Position numbers and translations under genes: made by a program
Origin: Lates calcarifer
Taxonomy: Eukaryota; Chordata; Actinopteri; Centropomidae
Length of the DNA stretch: 64,000 bases
Assembly (NCBI RefSeq): GCF_001640805.2
Contig: NC_066844.1
Span: forward strand, 15,429,543 to 15,493,542
Direction: 5' to 3'
Shown: piece after piece, positions 10,907 through 23,442 of the stretch
Position numbering within the stretch: position 1 is the first letter of the stretch
Layout of the letters: each line of letters begins with the position of its first letter
Notes under the pieces: model-generated
The model's input: the letters and a program-made list of their open reading frames with translations, nothing else
What the model was told of the DNA's origin: nothing
The model's database searches: none

Positions 10907-13900
10907 CGCACTGATGCAGGCACGCACACAAATACAGAGCATCTAATCCAGCTAATCCACCCTGCCAGTTGAACAACTGGTAACATGGTTAATCACCCAT
11001 GTAAAAATAAAGACAAGACCAAATTGACTGATAGAATTATTCCATTTACCCGTCTGATTAAAACATGTCACCACTGCCATGGTTCACTGGAGATCATCTC
11101 AAAAGAATGAAAACAACACATGAAAATTAATTAAAAGTCAGTGGTGTAAACGGCTTCATTCAATTATTGGTGCAAATAACAAGCTCTGTAGCATGATAAC
11201 TGGCACGTACAGACACATCAAATTAGCTCCGAAGAAAAATAGAGAATAAGGGAACCACTTTGAAACTCTTTAAAAGGGCAGGACAGACTTCTTGAAACAG
11301 GAGACACTTTCTCCAAACAAGGGAAGCACTCTCCTGAAGAATGAGCATTTTTACGACACCCTTTTCAGTCGGCAGAAATGCTCGCTGGACACGAGCTCGT
11401 TCGACCTCAGGTCACTTCCCGACGTCCCTCGCTCCTGCTGTGACATCATAGGCCGTGTGGGTCAAAGTGAAGCGTGCGGAGACGGTATGGTGCAGACCGA
11501 ACTACGAGCGGACAGAGGCAGAGAAAGGCAAAGTGAGACAAAGGAAAAGTGTGGTGGCTGAGAGAGGGCTCTCTGATTCGTTTCCTTGGCAGGATGACAA
11601 AACTGTGCGGAATGCAGTGGAGAGGGGAAAGAGAAGTGATCAAGAGCTCAAGAACGAAAAGAGGAGGGGAAAAAATAGACGACAGACGAGGGGAGAGAGG
11701 CCTGCTGAATAAGCCAGGATGGCAGGGCCTTCCATTGATTCATTTCCCCTTTCCCACCCTATTACCATTCTCTCTTCATCTCTCCACTCTCTTCAGTACA
11801 ACCATTAGCTACATATCCGCTGCTTCCTTCAGTATTTCAAAGGACATCTTTGTGGCTTGATAGAAGGAATAAAACGAAGGTGAGTGATTGCTCTCTGTAT
11901 ATTGGCACATCACGATCTCTACATTTAAGACACAAGCAATCAGCACATGCCAAGTATGCATTAAATTCAATAAAACTTACAATTAATTTAGACATACAAG
12001 TGTGCACGCTCATGCACAGACAGAGCAGACAACACAGACACACACATACACACACACACAATTACAGTGCAGAGGGCAACGGGCTGCCTCTGTCAACCAC
12101 ATTTCACAGTGGCCTATCATGGCCAGGCGTTCCCGGCCTGCGGCCAACCGCTGCTTATGCACTGGGTAAACACTACCACCTCTGCCACATGGAGTCTCAC
12201 ACACACTCCCAGAGTGCCATCCAATGCACAACCCCAGTCACACATACAGGCTGTGATTAATGGAGTGTGAGCATTAGATATGACAGCATTACTAAGCCTC
12301 TGTGATAAAGAGCCACACACAGCCGCTCTGTTTTCTTTCAGCCGGTTCTGAGCCCATCGCTTGTGTCCATTTTTTTGTCCACTGACTCTGGACTCTCGTC
12401 AAGCCAGCCAGGGCATTTTGCTCTGAAATACCACCTTGGCATAATTTTTCATTTTTAATTTGATAGTGATGAAATGCTCTGCCTCGGTAAAGTATTTTTA
12501 ATACCTCCATTATACTTTACAGGCTCTATATTGAATACTGGCAGCAGATCCAAGCTTTGAGGACACACACGTATACACACACAATATCAAAAGGACAGTG
12601 AGAACATTAGCAAGTCCAAAAATCTAAGTCCGTGGTTCCCGGTGGGTATCCGATTTTTAATGGGTGTAAATGTGAAGCTCACAGATTTATTCTGTTCTCC
12701 ATGCTGACAGAAGTGTATCCTCTGATATAACAGTTATAGCAAAGGACTGAGCAGAAGCTCCATGTTTACACAATGCTAAGTCAGGTCATGAGTCATTTGC
12801 GCAGTTATTCCAACAGTTTGAATGCAGTTTGGCTTCATTATATGCCCATCATGTGACAGCAGTCAGCCAGAGCGCCCCCCTCCACGGCTCCATAGCTCCT
12901 CTTCCCTCCTCCACGTCTTCTCATGCCCGTCTCTCGCCCCCGCCCCCCCACCTTCTACTGGCGCCTGTACGGTTAGTTAGGGATTGCCACAGGACATCAT
13001 GTGACAAACAAGCAAACACACACAAACACGCTGCTGTGTGCACGCACGCACAGGCACGCCCGCACACACACCAGCAGATGTATAAGCATGTAAACTACAA
13101 GCACCAACACATTCATTCGTCATTCTCGCTCCCATTGACTTCTTTCATGTGGGCTAACTTGAATGAGCAGTGGAGCTCTCCAACAATAGAATCCATTCTA
13201 CTTGCAGCATCAAGGCTGCGTGTCCATGTGTGTTCGTCCCAGCAGTGGCCAGACACACCTTGAGGCAAAATGTTATCACTTACTTACTGTAGTTACATCC
13301 TTGCCAAATCTAGGATTTGTTACTTGTTTTTTTATGTGACAAGTTAATTTATGCTGGTTATGAATCAGAGTGTTTCCAAAGTATTTATATGGTTTGTCCT
13401 TGACGACTCCATTGCCATTAATATTTCTGAGAAAGAAGACAGTTTAGGCTTCAAGCGTTTTGATTTATTTGGGGGATTTCTCCATTTTGTGACGTATGGA
13501 TGTTACAACAACAGGAAATATTAATATCTTGAAAGGAAGCCATTATGAGAATAACACCCTGTTGATACCCTCACTCATTGCTCGACCTCCTTACCTACAG
13601 TATCCATCCCAGCCTCGACTCCCTTGAATCCCCCCTCCTCACTTTCCCCCTTTGTCTGGCAGATCTCCAACGTCTGAAACTCTAGACAGTGCTGGTTCTG
13701 CCCTTTCTACAAAAATTTAGGAAGCCATTAGCAACATCAAATCATTACTTCAGGAAAGGGAGAGGGCAATGCGTGGGGGTGGGTGGTGGAGCAGCGAAGT
13801 AAGAGAGGAAAAAGAACAAGAGAAAGAACAAGAGACACACACAGAATCAGAGAGAGATATCAGATTTCTCCTGTTTTCAGTCACTCCATTAGAGTAATGT

Positions 13901-16900
13901 GTAGGGACCTATTTTACTAATACATACTGGAATTATCCCCATAATAACCAGCAAATAACTGACCAAGAGGGTCACTACACTGGGCACACACATTCCATGT
14001 ACTGTTGGTAGGCCTTGCAAATGTACAAGCATGCATACATAACTAAAAAAAAAAAATCAGTCATATACCTCAAAAATTGTAATTTTCATCAAACAAGCAT
14101 GGAATAACTGTCTGTGCCATATGTATTTTTTATTGAAATACTGTCAAAATCCTGAATGGGTACTATTTAGTAGCTTCATTTTTTCCACGAAAAGCCAATA
14201 AAGACAACACAGAACATACTGAACTCACAAGAACACTGTGAGGAGTTGACAGGGCAGTGCAACAAATACACTGAATGAATGGTATTGTCTTGTATTTTTA
14301 GAGCATGAATGCACTTTACATAAACTGTCATGACAGATGTCTTCACATATCTCCTCAACTTTTTTTCTCTTCAGACTTTGCAGTCTATCATATCAGGAAG
14401 ATATCGTCTTTTTAGCACTAGAAACAGACTTTACACAAAGACAAATTTTATCCGGTTCAGAATGAGCAAAGCGTCATATAAAGTAGTTTCTTACTCGTAG
14501 GTATCTAGGTATCATGTCATGGAGTCTTACTATCCCTTGCAGTTCAAGGTGTGCTCTGTCAACCAGGTCTACTGTTTTGCCCAAACACTTCTATTAGCAA
14601 CTTAGCCACAAAGTCCCAAGTGTTTTGGGACTGAGTGGGGCAACTGAATGGCTAGTAGAACCAAATCTCTGAGAACCAAGTCTCTGTGTCTGCTTCCATT
14701 AGCATTAGCAGATTCAACCGCCCGTGCAAGTGACTTTCCAGGTGAGGTAAGGGCTTCTTTGGGGTCATCTTCTTCTGCAGCATTTTCTTTTTAATTTTCA
14801 GGCCCATCTTTGGATAGGACTTGCGGATTACAAAAGACTGCGCTGTTCTTAAGTAGGTTTGAGTACTCTGGGTTTAATTGGAATAATAGCGTAGCAAACG
14901 GACTTTAGCGACTTTTGTTGTAGCATTGCTCAACCGGAAGTCCTGATTCCTCTTTTCATGTCCTCCATTACTTCTGCTTTTCCTGACTCTTACTCTCAGT
15001 CACTCTCTCTCTCTCGTTACTGCGCTGTCACCCCAACACTAATCCAGTTCAAATGTAAACAGGCTTAGGTCTTCATTCCTCACTTAAACCGATATCAAAT
15101 GTATCAAAGCAGTGGCTCAGTGGTGTCCCTGGCTACAGAGAGGTCAGGCTGGGGCCACACGGGGCCACACACTCTACTCAATTAGCCAGAGAGCCAGTTA
15201 GTCTGTCTGACCAACACCGTGTGCGTTTCTGTTTGTGCGTGTGCCAGGCGATACAGTCCATGAGTGTATGTGCACATCGTAACGCTGTCTGTGAACACAG
15301 TGCCATATATGAGTGTGTAATCATACGTGAGTGTCTGTGACTGAATGTAAATGGCGCTGTGTACTGGGTTAATAGGTCACTTCACAGTTATAAGGAGCAT
15401 GAGCATGTGTATATAATAGTGTGTGTATGTGTGTGTGTCTGTGTCTGTGTATGTGTATGTGTGTCTAGCAGAGACATGGAGTCTCAAAGCTCTATCAACC
15501 AAAAGGGAAAATATGTGAAAGGTTGTCTGCAGGCTAAGGACAATAATGCAGTCTGTGTCTGCAGCAACATTATTTCTCTGGTTAAGTCAGAAGCCCTGGA
15601 GGAGTCCTCAGTGGCCTTGACAGCACATCGCCTCTTTTTCTGGCAACCCTGAATATCCTTTTTTTTTTCTTTTAAATATAACACAGAATACAATCCCCTC
15701 TCAGATGAGATACACATGGATTTTGCAAGTTGGTTAAAGCTACTTCTGCCTTGAATTTACTATCTAAAACAAGTATTTTTAACCATGAGCATATTACCAA
15801 ACACAACCAGTTAATTACAAAGCCACAACTTCTAATCAGGAAATAGATTTAACTTGAGACAAATGTGTCAGTTTTATTGCTGATTAAAATCTACAATTAC
15901 AGTCTTTTTTTTAAAAAAAAAAAAAAAAAAAGATAATTCAACCATTTCTTGTTTTTTTCCCTGGGGGAGATTCTCACTTCTCACATGGGATTGTTTTCTT
16001 TAGATAAAATCCTTGCACCTACCCTTTGACCCTTCCTATGACATGTTGGTGTGTTCGTGGTTGGTTTATATGTGGGAATCAACCGCAACTAAAGCTCTCA
16101 TTATTTAACTATCTTGTTCTATCATGCAACAGGAGGTGGAGAAGGAGGAGGGGAGCATGGGTCCCAAGAGGCTTTAATTACAATCAGTTTTATTGTCAAG
16201 TTCCAATCTCATCAGCTACAAATATCGTATTGCTCATTCACAAGCTTGAGCCAATTGGATGCAATCGAACTAATTAGCAAAAGAGAAACTAAGGTTCAGC
16301 TCCACAATCCAGTCCAGTCTCAGCCAAACACTGAGTAAATTTTGATGTAATAACAATGTCCAGTTTTCTATTGAATTATCACCAGAGTGATTTCTCCCTA
16401 ATTCAAGCATCAATCTGGTCAACATATTTTGTGGGCTCTGGAGGTCCCTTAGGGGTCCTCCACTAAAAGGGACCCTCCTCCCTATCACAATCCCAAGCCC
16501 ATCACTCTTCTTCAGGCACTCAACTGTCAATCTGACCCTGATCTGGGAACCCGGTCTTATCTGATCCCTCAGGGCTCCCTGGAGGAAGGAGGGGTAGAGG
16601 TAGTGGGGTGTCCCAGCCAAGCCAAGCCAAGCTATGTCTACAAACCTCCCCATGACCAGCTACAGCCAAACTTTCACCCAGTGAGTGAGGTGCAACCTAA
16701 TGGTAAGAATATATGTTTTAACTAAAGGTATAAAGTAACATAAGACACGCAAAGTAAGAATTTAATTGTGCAGTGATTATGTGCATCAATTATTCTAATT
16801 CTGATTCTGAAGTGAAGATGCATTTAAATGATGCTGTAATGCTATTAGTCAGTTATGGCTACTAATCATAAAATACAAGAAACCTCATTTAGGATTATTT

Positions 16901-16942
16901 ATACTGTGAAATGAAAAGAAGAAAAATTATATATGTAATATC
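10900..16942. other. Intergenic, no exon recognised
   Basis: Unique sequence without recognisable genes. Notable contents: a short CA array at 12040-12060, a C-rich stretch at 12880-12960, a degenerate TG array at 15420-15470, a decamer duplication (GGGGCCACAC twice, about 15152-15171), and an abrupt T8 then A19 block at 15905-15931. The minus-strand open frame of 127 codons at 16270-16653 matches no family I know. Confidence 0.55.
15905..15931. repeat. T8-A19 homopolymer junction
   Basis: Eight T are followed directly by about nineteen A. It is self-complementary over eight bases. It could be a poly(A) tail remnant of a retroposed sequence, but no SINE or LINE body or target duplication was identified beside it. 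Confidence 0.7.
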
Positions 16943-17336
16943 CAGAAGTGGAAGAAGTATCTAAATCCTAAAGTTAATGTCCATTCAAAATCTCACTTAA
17001 GTTTGCAGGTATTGTCAGCAAATTGTATTTAAAATATTTGAGGTGAAGGCAGCCCTTAACTATAAAAATGTCCCTTGTCAACATCATATTATCATGTTAT
17101 ATTATTATGATTGATGCATTAATATCTAAGCAGTATTTCAACTTGGTAGCTGTTGAGGTGGAGTCTTACCAGTTCACGTGTAGTTTTGTTGCTAAATCTT
17201 AAACACTACGTTGTATTTTCCAGCATAGTTCTGAAAGATTTAGAAAATCTTAATCTGCAGATTAAACTGTAAAAATATATCTATTTTTAAATTGTACTGT
17301 ACTTGAGTAAAAGTACTTGGTTATATTCCATCACTG
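16943..17336. mobile_element. Degenerate hAT-like MITE ('paracetamol-free' fish family with GTGGAAGAAGTA terminus)
   Basis: A non-autonomous element of about 394 bp. It begins CAGAAGTGGAAGAAGTAT and ends TTGAGTAAAAGTACTTGG plus a CACTG terminus. The right end read backwards is CAGTGATGGAATATAACC, so the ends form imperfect terminal inverted repeats. The words inside (CATTCAAAATCTCACTTAAG, GATGCATTAATAT, GTAGCTGTTGAGGTGGAG, AAAATCTTAATCTGCAGA) match, from memory, an abundant fish MITE family that starts CAGTGGTGGAAGAAGTA. The bracketed words in the call are only an informal label and carry no meaning. The flanking octamers GTAATATC (left) and GCAATTTC (right) agree at six of eight positions, fitting a decayed 8-bp hAT target duplication. 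There is no coding capacity. Confidence 0.82.
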
Positions 17337-18320
17337 GCAATTTCATACTATTAAATATGATTTATTCTTTAAATATTTTTCAAACATAACAACATATCAG
17401 ATTTTGTTGGGGACATAATGATAAAGTCCTGAACTTATTTGCATCGTGTGCACAGCAAGAATGATGACATAAGAGGAAATACTGTTCTTTACGCAGTTCA
17501 AGTCCTCATTCCTGGAAACATCTACTCTGACACAGGTTCTACAGATATGACTGAAATGTACTGTACCTACCGCATCAGAAGCGGAAATCAATTATTTTTT
17601 TCTGTTTTCCTTTTCTTTTCTAAAAGTTTTTTTTTTCTTGTCAAGACAGTTTGTTTAACATATTTTAGCTAGTAGTCACCACTTACTAAGACAGATTGTA
17701 AGAAAACAATATCACCACATGCTGCTGCTGTGGAGTTTTTGATCATAATCCATGATCTTGTTCAGGGGGTGGGGTTTATACCAGTTGTCATGGAAATATC
17801 AATATTCAAATTTTCATTTTTCTGAGTTTGTCTTCAGTCCACGTCAGCTGCATGTGGGTTATTATTGTTTGCATTGTAGTTTTTAGTTGTTTATTTGTGA
17901 GGGGACAAGTAGGCTACATAGCATGAACCAATGCAACGTCAACGCCAGCATTTATAGCCTATGCTAATTTGCTATGCCCGTTCCCTAGATGGACTGTTAC
18001 GGCACACAAAATTCAACAATGAAATAAACAGTACAATAAGAAATTCAATATTCCATTAAATTACGAGACATTTGAATGATGCGTATCTTGACACAGAATA
18101 ATGCACTGGTGCTTTCTTTACATGCATTTCTTGTCTTTCAAAAATGCCCAAAAACATCATCTTTAAAATAAAAGTGAAAGTACTGTTCCATAACTGACCT
18201 CTGAGGCAACAAGTGAAAATACATATTTGCTTGAATCCTCACGGAAATGTTTTAATGTGATACTGATGATATGCGTGATATCACAAATACCATCAGAACA
18301 AAGCATTCACTCAAGAGTGC

Positions 18321-18344
18321 TTTGTCAGTGTGTTTGTCAGTGTG
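18321..18344 (+). repeat. 12-bp tandem duplication
   Basis: TTTGTCAGTGTG occurs twice in direct, uninterrupted tandem. Confidence 0.9.
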
Positions 18345-18532
18345 TATGAGGATGTATTTGTGTGTTGACTTGTCTCCTTCTCTTTATCGACAGATTCCAT
18401 CATGCAGAAATAAGCTCTGCCAGGTCCTGTAGCTAATCGTTTCGAGGCTCGTCCATCAGACACAGATTCAATTGGAACCTTTTAATTAATAATGCCGTTT
18501 ATCGGGGGGGGGACATCAGGCGCTTGGACGAC

Positions 18533-18560
18533 GGGGGGTGGGGGTGGGGGGGCATTGGGG
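18533..18560 (+). other. G-quadruplex-type motif
   Basis: Four G-runs of 6, 5, 7 and 4 bases are separated by loops of T, T and CATT. This satisfies the standard G3+ N1-7 pattern. Another run of nine G lies just upstream at 18504-18512. The motif sits inside a GC-rich island (18440-18680). Confidence 0.85.
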
Positions 18561-21500
18561 AGCGCGTCTTTGTAATTGGGACGCCTGATTAGGCTCCGGA
18601 GGAAGCTTTTAAGCCAGCAAGGTTATCAGTGCTCCTCCCTCTGCCTGTCATCGTCTCCTCAATGTGGGCTCCCGTTTTCCTTTGCTCTTGTCTGATCACT
18701 TTTATTTTATTATCTTTCGCTGCTGGTTCCTTTGTCTTTTCTAGTCTAATTTATGCTTTGCTTCCTCCAACAGGTGTCTGACATAAAATTCCTTCAAAGA
18801 GCTGCTTGCACAATGTATTAGATTTCCCCATATAAAATACTTTATATACACACATTTTACATCATTCACTTGGTGCCTCAGTCAGACTCAATGCAGCAGA
18901 AAGTGAGGCTCAGCACTCAGAGAGTTGGACAGCTCCTGTCCAGCCTGATGTGAATGAAGACTTATTGATCCCAACAGGCTGTGGCCCTAATGCATTTACA
19001 CCCTGCTATACTCCCTCCACACATTCCGTTTGTCCCTCTTAATTAAAGCTACACCATAACGGATCCATACAACTCCCCTGATACCCGATGACTTTCTCTC
19101 CCATTCTCCCCATTTCTACCCTTCCTTTCCCTTTTTACCCCCCGCCCTCTGCCTCTCTGTCCTCTGAGATCCCTGGGGTATTACCTCTAACGGCAGTGTT
19201 TGTAAGGCCAGTCTGGTGTTGACATGGCTGATGTATTTTGGTGTGCAATGATGTGTTCTTTCAAAATGATTCAAATTAACCAATAGTGCATGGAAACAAT
19301 GAGGAAACACCCACAACTGTCAACTGAGGCTTCATGTTGTTGTGGGCTGTGTTGCTTTGACATGGTAATAAACAAACCACATTTGATAATATAATTCATG
19401 TGATAGAATCTGATTCTGGGCATATTACATTGTACTGGTATATCAAACATACTATCTTGATTTTTAAGCTGTTTAAACCATGATGTAAGCGCAAGATAAG
19501 TGAGTTCAATAATCGCTAACATAAATTAAATTATCTGAAATTTCCTCATAGAGACATTCAGGGACCTTAATGTAAACTGTACATAAATTTATAGGCTGCT
19601 GACCTCTAAAAGAATGTCAGAACTTAACAAGGAAATAAGGAGATTGATTTAGGGAGCAAACTAAAAGCAAGAAGAAGGAGATGAAACAGCGTTTAATTTC
19701 ATTGGTGTGAATTACTGCCTCTGACAGATCAAACATTTTTTGTTAGTGTAGGACTAAAACGTGTCTTCCTCCCTCCTTCTCTCCATCTCTGTCTTCCTCT
19801 CTCTTGGTATGCTGTGATCTCTGAGGAACATCCCACCCTGTCTCTGTCTCAAACTCTTAACCCCACCTATACCTTCTCTTCAACTTTAAACTGTACTCTT
19901 AAATTTCTGTATTGCACTGAACTTGGTTTAACTCCCTTCCCTTCATTCTTTAAAAAGCCCAGTCGCCACAGTGCTTTTACAGTGTAGCTAACTCAGCAAA
20001 AGAAAAACATCAGGTATACGCAAAGAAAAAATAGTTAGTTTAAATTTGCTCCTCTTATGAAACCAATAGCACACATTCAGATGACTAAGTGCAATAACAA
20101 ATGAATCATTGTGGATAAAAACAAACCGAGTTTCATTCCATGTAATAAAACACATTAATGTCCCATGTGACTAATATCTAACAGGGAGATAATAGTGTTA
20201 GAGGTTGTGCTGGGGAGATCTGTGATCTTTGTCTGCCTGTTTAGAAAAGACATGTAAATCATCAGAGAATAGTCTTAAAAATGTGACACAAGAGAGAGCC
20301 AGATAAGTGGATCAGGGAGGGAGGGCTGGGACAATGAGAGGAGTGCTTACATACCACTCTGTTTATGACCGTGATCATTCAAACACTTAACCCGACACTT
20401 TAAAACTGCTTTATTCTTCTGTGACACCCATCTGGTATTGTATTATAAATGTATCATTCTGCTGGTACTAAAAAATAAAACCCTTGTTAGAACTAAAACT
20501 CCTTATGTATTATTACAGTTTTCATCACATGCTACTGAGGAATAACTTTGTACATACAAATTTTACTAAATTAACAATTAACAGAATGATCAAGGTCACA
20601 CTGAAATGAGACCAATGAAGTACAGTGTTGATAACATGGGTCTTTTTTTTTTTTCATTTCAAAATAAACTTGTATGTTTTATCTAAAAATGTTATCAGCT
20701 AAGAAAGAAACCCTTATTTGAAATGACTATAAATTTTGGAATAATTTTATTATTGTTTTGTCTATGAGGAAGAACAATATGAACCAGGTGTTCATTTTTG
20801 TGGAGTTATTGCACTGCACTTCCCAGAAATCACTTGCCATTAAATCAGTTTGTCTGGTAATGTCACAACATTTTTTTGTAAGTGTGTGTCTTAGGTCCTG
20901 GCTACTACTCCTACTTTCTTTTTCTGTTCAGGCAGGAGATTAGTAGATTGCACAAAAAACTAAATAAAAACAACAAACAGGCCATAACAACAAAGCTTCT
21001 CAAATGAATAATACATCTTATATGAGTGCACGGTGTTCTAACTGGTTTGAAGTGGATGTGGCTCATCTGAAATGATGTCACATATTTCAGTTCACCAACG
21101 AGGATTTAGAATGTAACATTTGATAAACCTCTCGGCTGTGAGGTTGTTTATGTTGCCACTGCTGTCAATCAAGTTTTATCAAACTACACCCACGCAGTCC
21201 TGATGAAGCAGATAAGCTGAATTATTGCGTATTAATCTCTCAATGATTTCTAGTGAATGAATAAGGATTTTTTTCTAACTTAACTTTTGATCATTAAAAA
21301 AATGAAATGGAGAACAAAATAATAATAATAATATAGCAACTCTGACTGTGTCCCAGAGGAATTTTACCAAAAGTCCCAAGGATATTTCCATGAACTCAGG
21401 GGTAATGTATGAGTTGGTGGTAACTGATTCACTTTCTTTTATGGAAATGAGTTACCATTCCAGCCCGCCCTACTGCTCACTGGTTTCCCCACATCCAACA

Positions 21501-22539
21501 CGGGTCTGTTTTGGTGTGGTGTGGTCTTAAGTGGTTGGACTAGGGAGTACTGTCCCGCGGCCCATCCGTTGGCTGGTTCCTAATCCAGTTAGGGCTGAGG
21601 GGGTCTGGCGTTTCCCGTCTTGGCTGAGCAGGCTGTGCTAAATGAGGTTTTTACTTGCCCCAGGGGAGCCCAACTTTAATGGACCCTTGCAAATGAATAC
21701 ATAAAGAAGAGAGGCAGACCAGTGCAAGGAAGGCTGCTTGGATCGGCGGGGAAGGAAAGACAGTGACAGTAATTAACAGGTGAAGTAATTAGGAAATCTA
21801 CTGATCAATCAAACGTGAATCTGTCTCTCCGATAATCATTGACAAAGCTGCATCTTAAGGACAAGGAAACAAACTCATTTATTAACGTCTACCGGCAGCC
21901 ATGACATTAAATAAGTTAAATAAGACTGTTGTAATGCTGTAAAGCTCTTAGTGACTCAACATGGAGGCAGCAAAGGTCTATACACTGCTCAGCGCACTTC
22001 CTTTCTCCCACTATTGCTAGAACACTATTGTGCGTATGAATGTATTTATAAGCTGTAGACGCTGCTGCTGCCTGGAGCCCTTTGGTACAGTTAGAAAATA
22101 GCTCCATCTATATCCCTGCGCTCTCTCTGCTTCACACAGACTCACAAACAAACAGCCCTCCACTCCACCCTTTCCCACTGGGTCCATGGGATGGGCAGTG
22201 GACTCAGGGGAAATGAGGTAACACATACACACCCACACACACATAGAAAACACAGTGGCGGTGTAGCACCATTCAGGCCTCTGTTCTGCTCTGTCCATCA
22301 AAGCTGTCAATCTCAGGGCATGTCTCATTGCTTCTCCCTCCCAATCCCTACCCCCCGGACCTCGACCCACCTTTTAAGGCCTGGAATATTTGGTCCTGCC
22401 GGTTGCCATGGGAACCATCCAGATGTTGGCCTCTGATTAGCTGGCGACGGTCAAATGAAATCAGAAGAGGTGTGATAAGATCGTGGGGCGACAGAGACTG
22501 GGAGAGTGGTGGCCGCGAGCAGGAGGGGGATGGAAGCGG

Positions 22540-22555
<16 letters not shown>

Positions 22556-22601
<46 letters not shown>
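22556..22601 (+). repeat. Compound (GA)n(TG)n microsatellite
   Basis: A short (GA)n block runs into a (TG)n array of about 16 units (22570-22601), followed by GGGGTGGGGGGG. The adjoining G-runs begin at 22603. Confidence 0.95.
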
Positions 22602-22602
<1 letters not shown>

Positions 22603-23202
22603 GGGGTGGGGGGGTGTCATAGGAAGTCACAGAAAAGGGGGAAGGTGGGCTTTAGTAGGAGGTTTGAACAGACATTCATATACTTTAATGCAATTCACTG
22701 GGGAGTGCTATTTTTCACCCAAACATTTCCATTTTCAGTCTGTGTAATCTCGGTCTTTCTGTTGCAGCATGTAAAAATGGCACCAATTTTCACTCACTCA
22801 GAAACCAAACAATTCCGCTCTCTGTTTGTTTTGAGAGTGAGAGAATGAGAATGTGTCATAAACATTGGTAGTGAGTGACAACAGAGCACCTCTGATCCCT
22901 TGAAATGCCAATGCCATGCTTTTGCTCCGATTGCACAAGTGATACGAGGGCTACAAGCTGCCCATTCAAATGGCTTTTAAACTAACTCAAAACATCACTT
23001 TTCTTCTCCCATACCTGTCCCGCAAGTACCTAATCACATCCAAAGTCCCATTTCCTATCAATGAAATTACATTAAACATCTCCCTTTAGGTCCTTGTCCA
23101 AAGTGACCCCAAACTCGCAGTGACTGATAAGGGTGCTAACTAGGTAAAGGCTGAAGCACTTCCCAGTGTTCGGTCAGTGAAAAGAGCTACAGTGAAGGGA
23201 CT

Positions 23203-23224
23203 GGGGGGGGGGGGGGGGGGGGGG
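23203..23224 (+). repeat. Poly-G tract of 22 bases
   Basis: An uninterrupted run of 22 G. Pure G/C homopolymers of this length are uncommon in vertebrate DNA and the exact length is prone to sequencing and assembly error. Confidence 0.9.
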
Positions 23225-23392
23225 AGCTCGGCCCTGCCCCTGCCCGCTCCATTTTCCAATAAACTTCAGCAATCAGATCAGCGCTGCTTTAAATGGACGA
23301 CTTGATGGCAGCAGGCTGCATTAGCCGCTGGTGTTCTCCCAATCCGATTAGACAGAGACAGTGACAGTTTCCAGCCAAAGGAGGCAGGTAAC

Positions 23393-23396
<4 letters not shown>

Positions 23397-23441
<45 letters not shown>
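23397..23441 (+). repeat. (CA)n microsatellite
   Basis: A pure CA array of about 22 units, located about 170 bp downstream of the poly-G tract. Confidence 0.97.

Positions 23442-23442
<1 letters not shown>

Larger units (their letters stand above)
17337..23202. other. Intergenic, no exon recognised
   Basis: AT-rich unique DNA with two GC-richer islands, 18440-18680 (with a quadruplex motif) and 21540-21840. Other contents: a direct duplication at 18321-18344, AGATAAG words at 20301-20307 and 21210-21216, and a compound GA/TG array near 22.57 kb. No coding sequence or RNA gene was recognised. Confidence 0.55.

Noticed and set aside
15110..15140. TGGCTCAGTGGTGTCC, another box A-like word
   Set aside because: No box B or tRNA-like folding downstream, no poly(A) or tail repeat.
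15905..15931. T8-A19 block as a retroposon tail
   Set aside because: No retroposon body on either side and no target-site duplication; kept only as a homopolymer feature.
16270..16653. 127-codon minus-strand open frame
   Set aside because: No recognisable motif, no splice sites making sense of it, no neighbouring exons.
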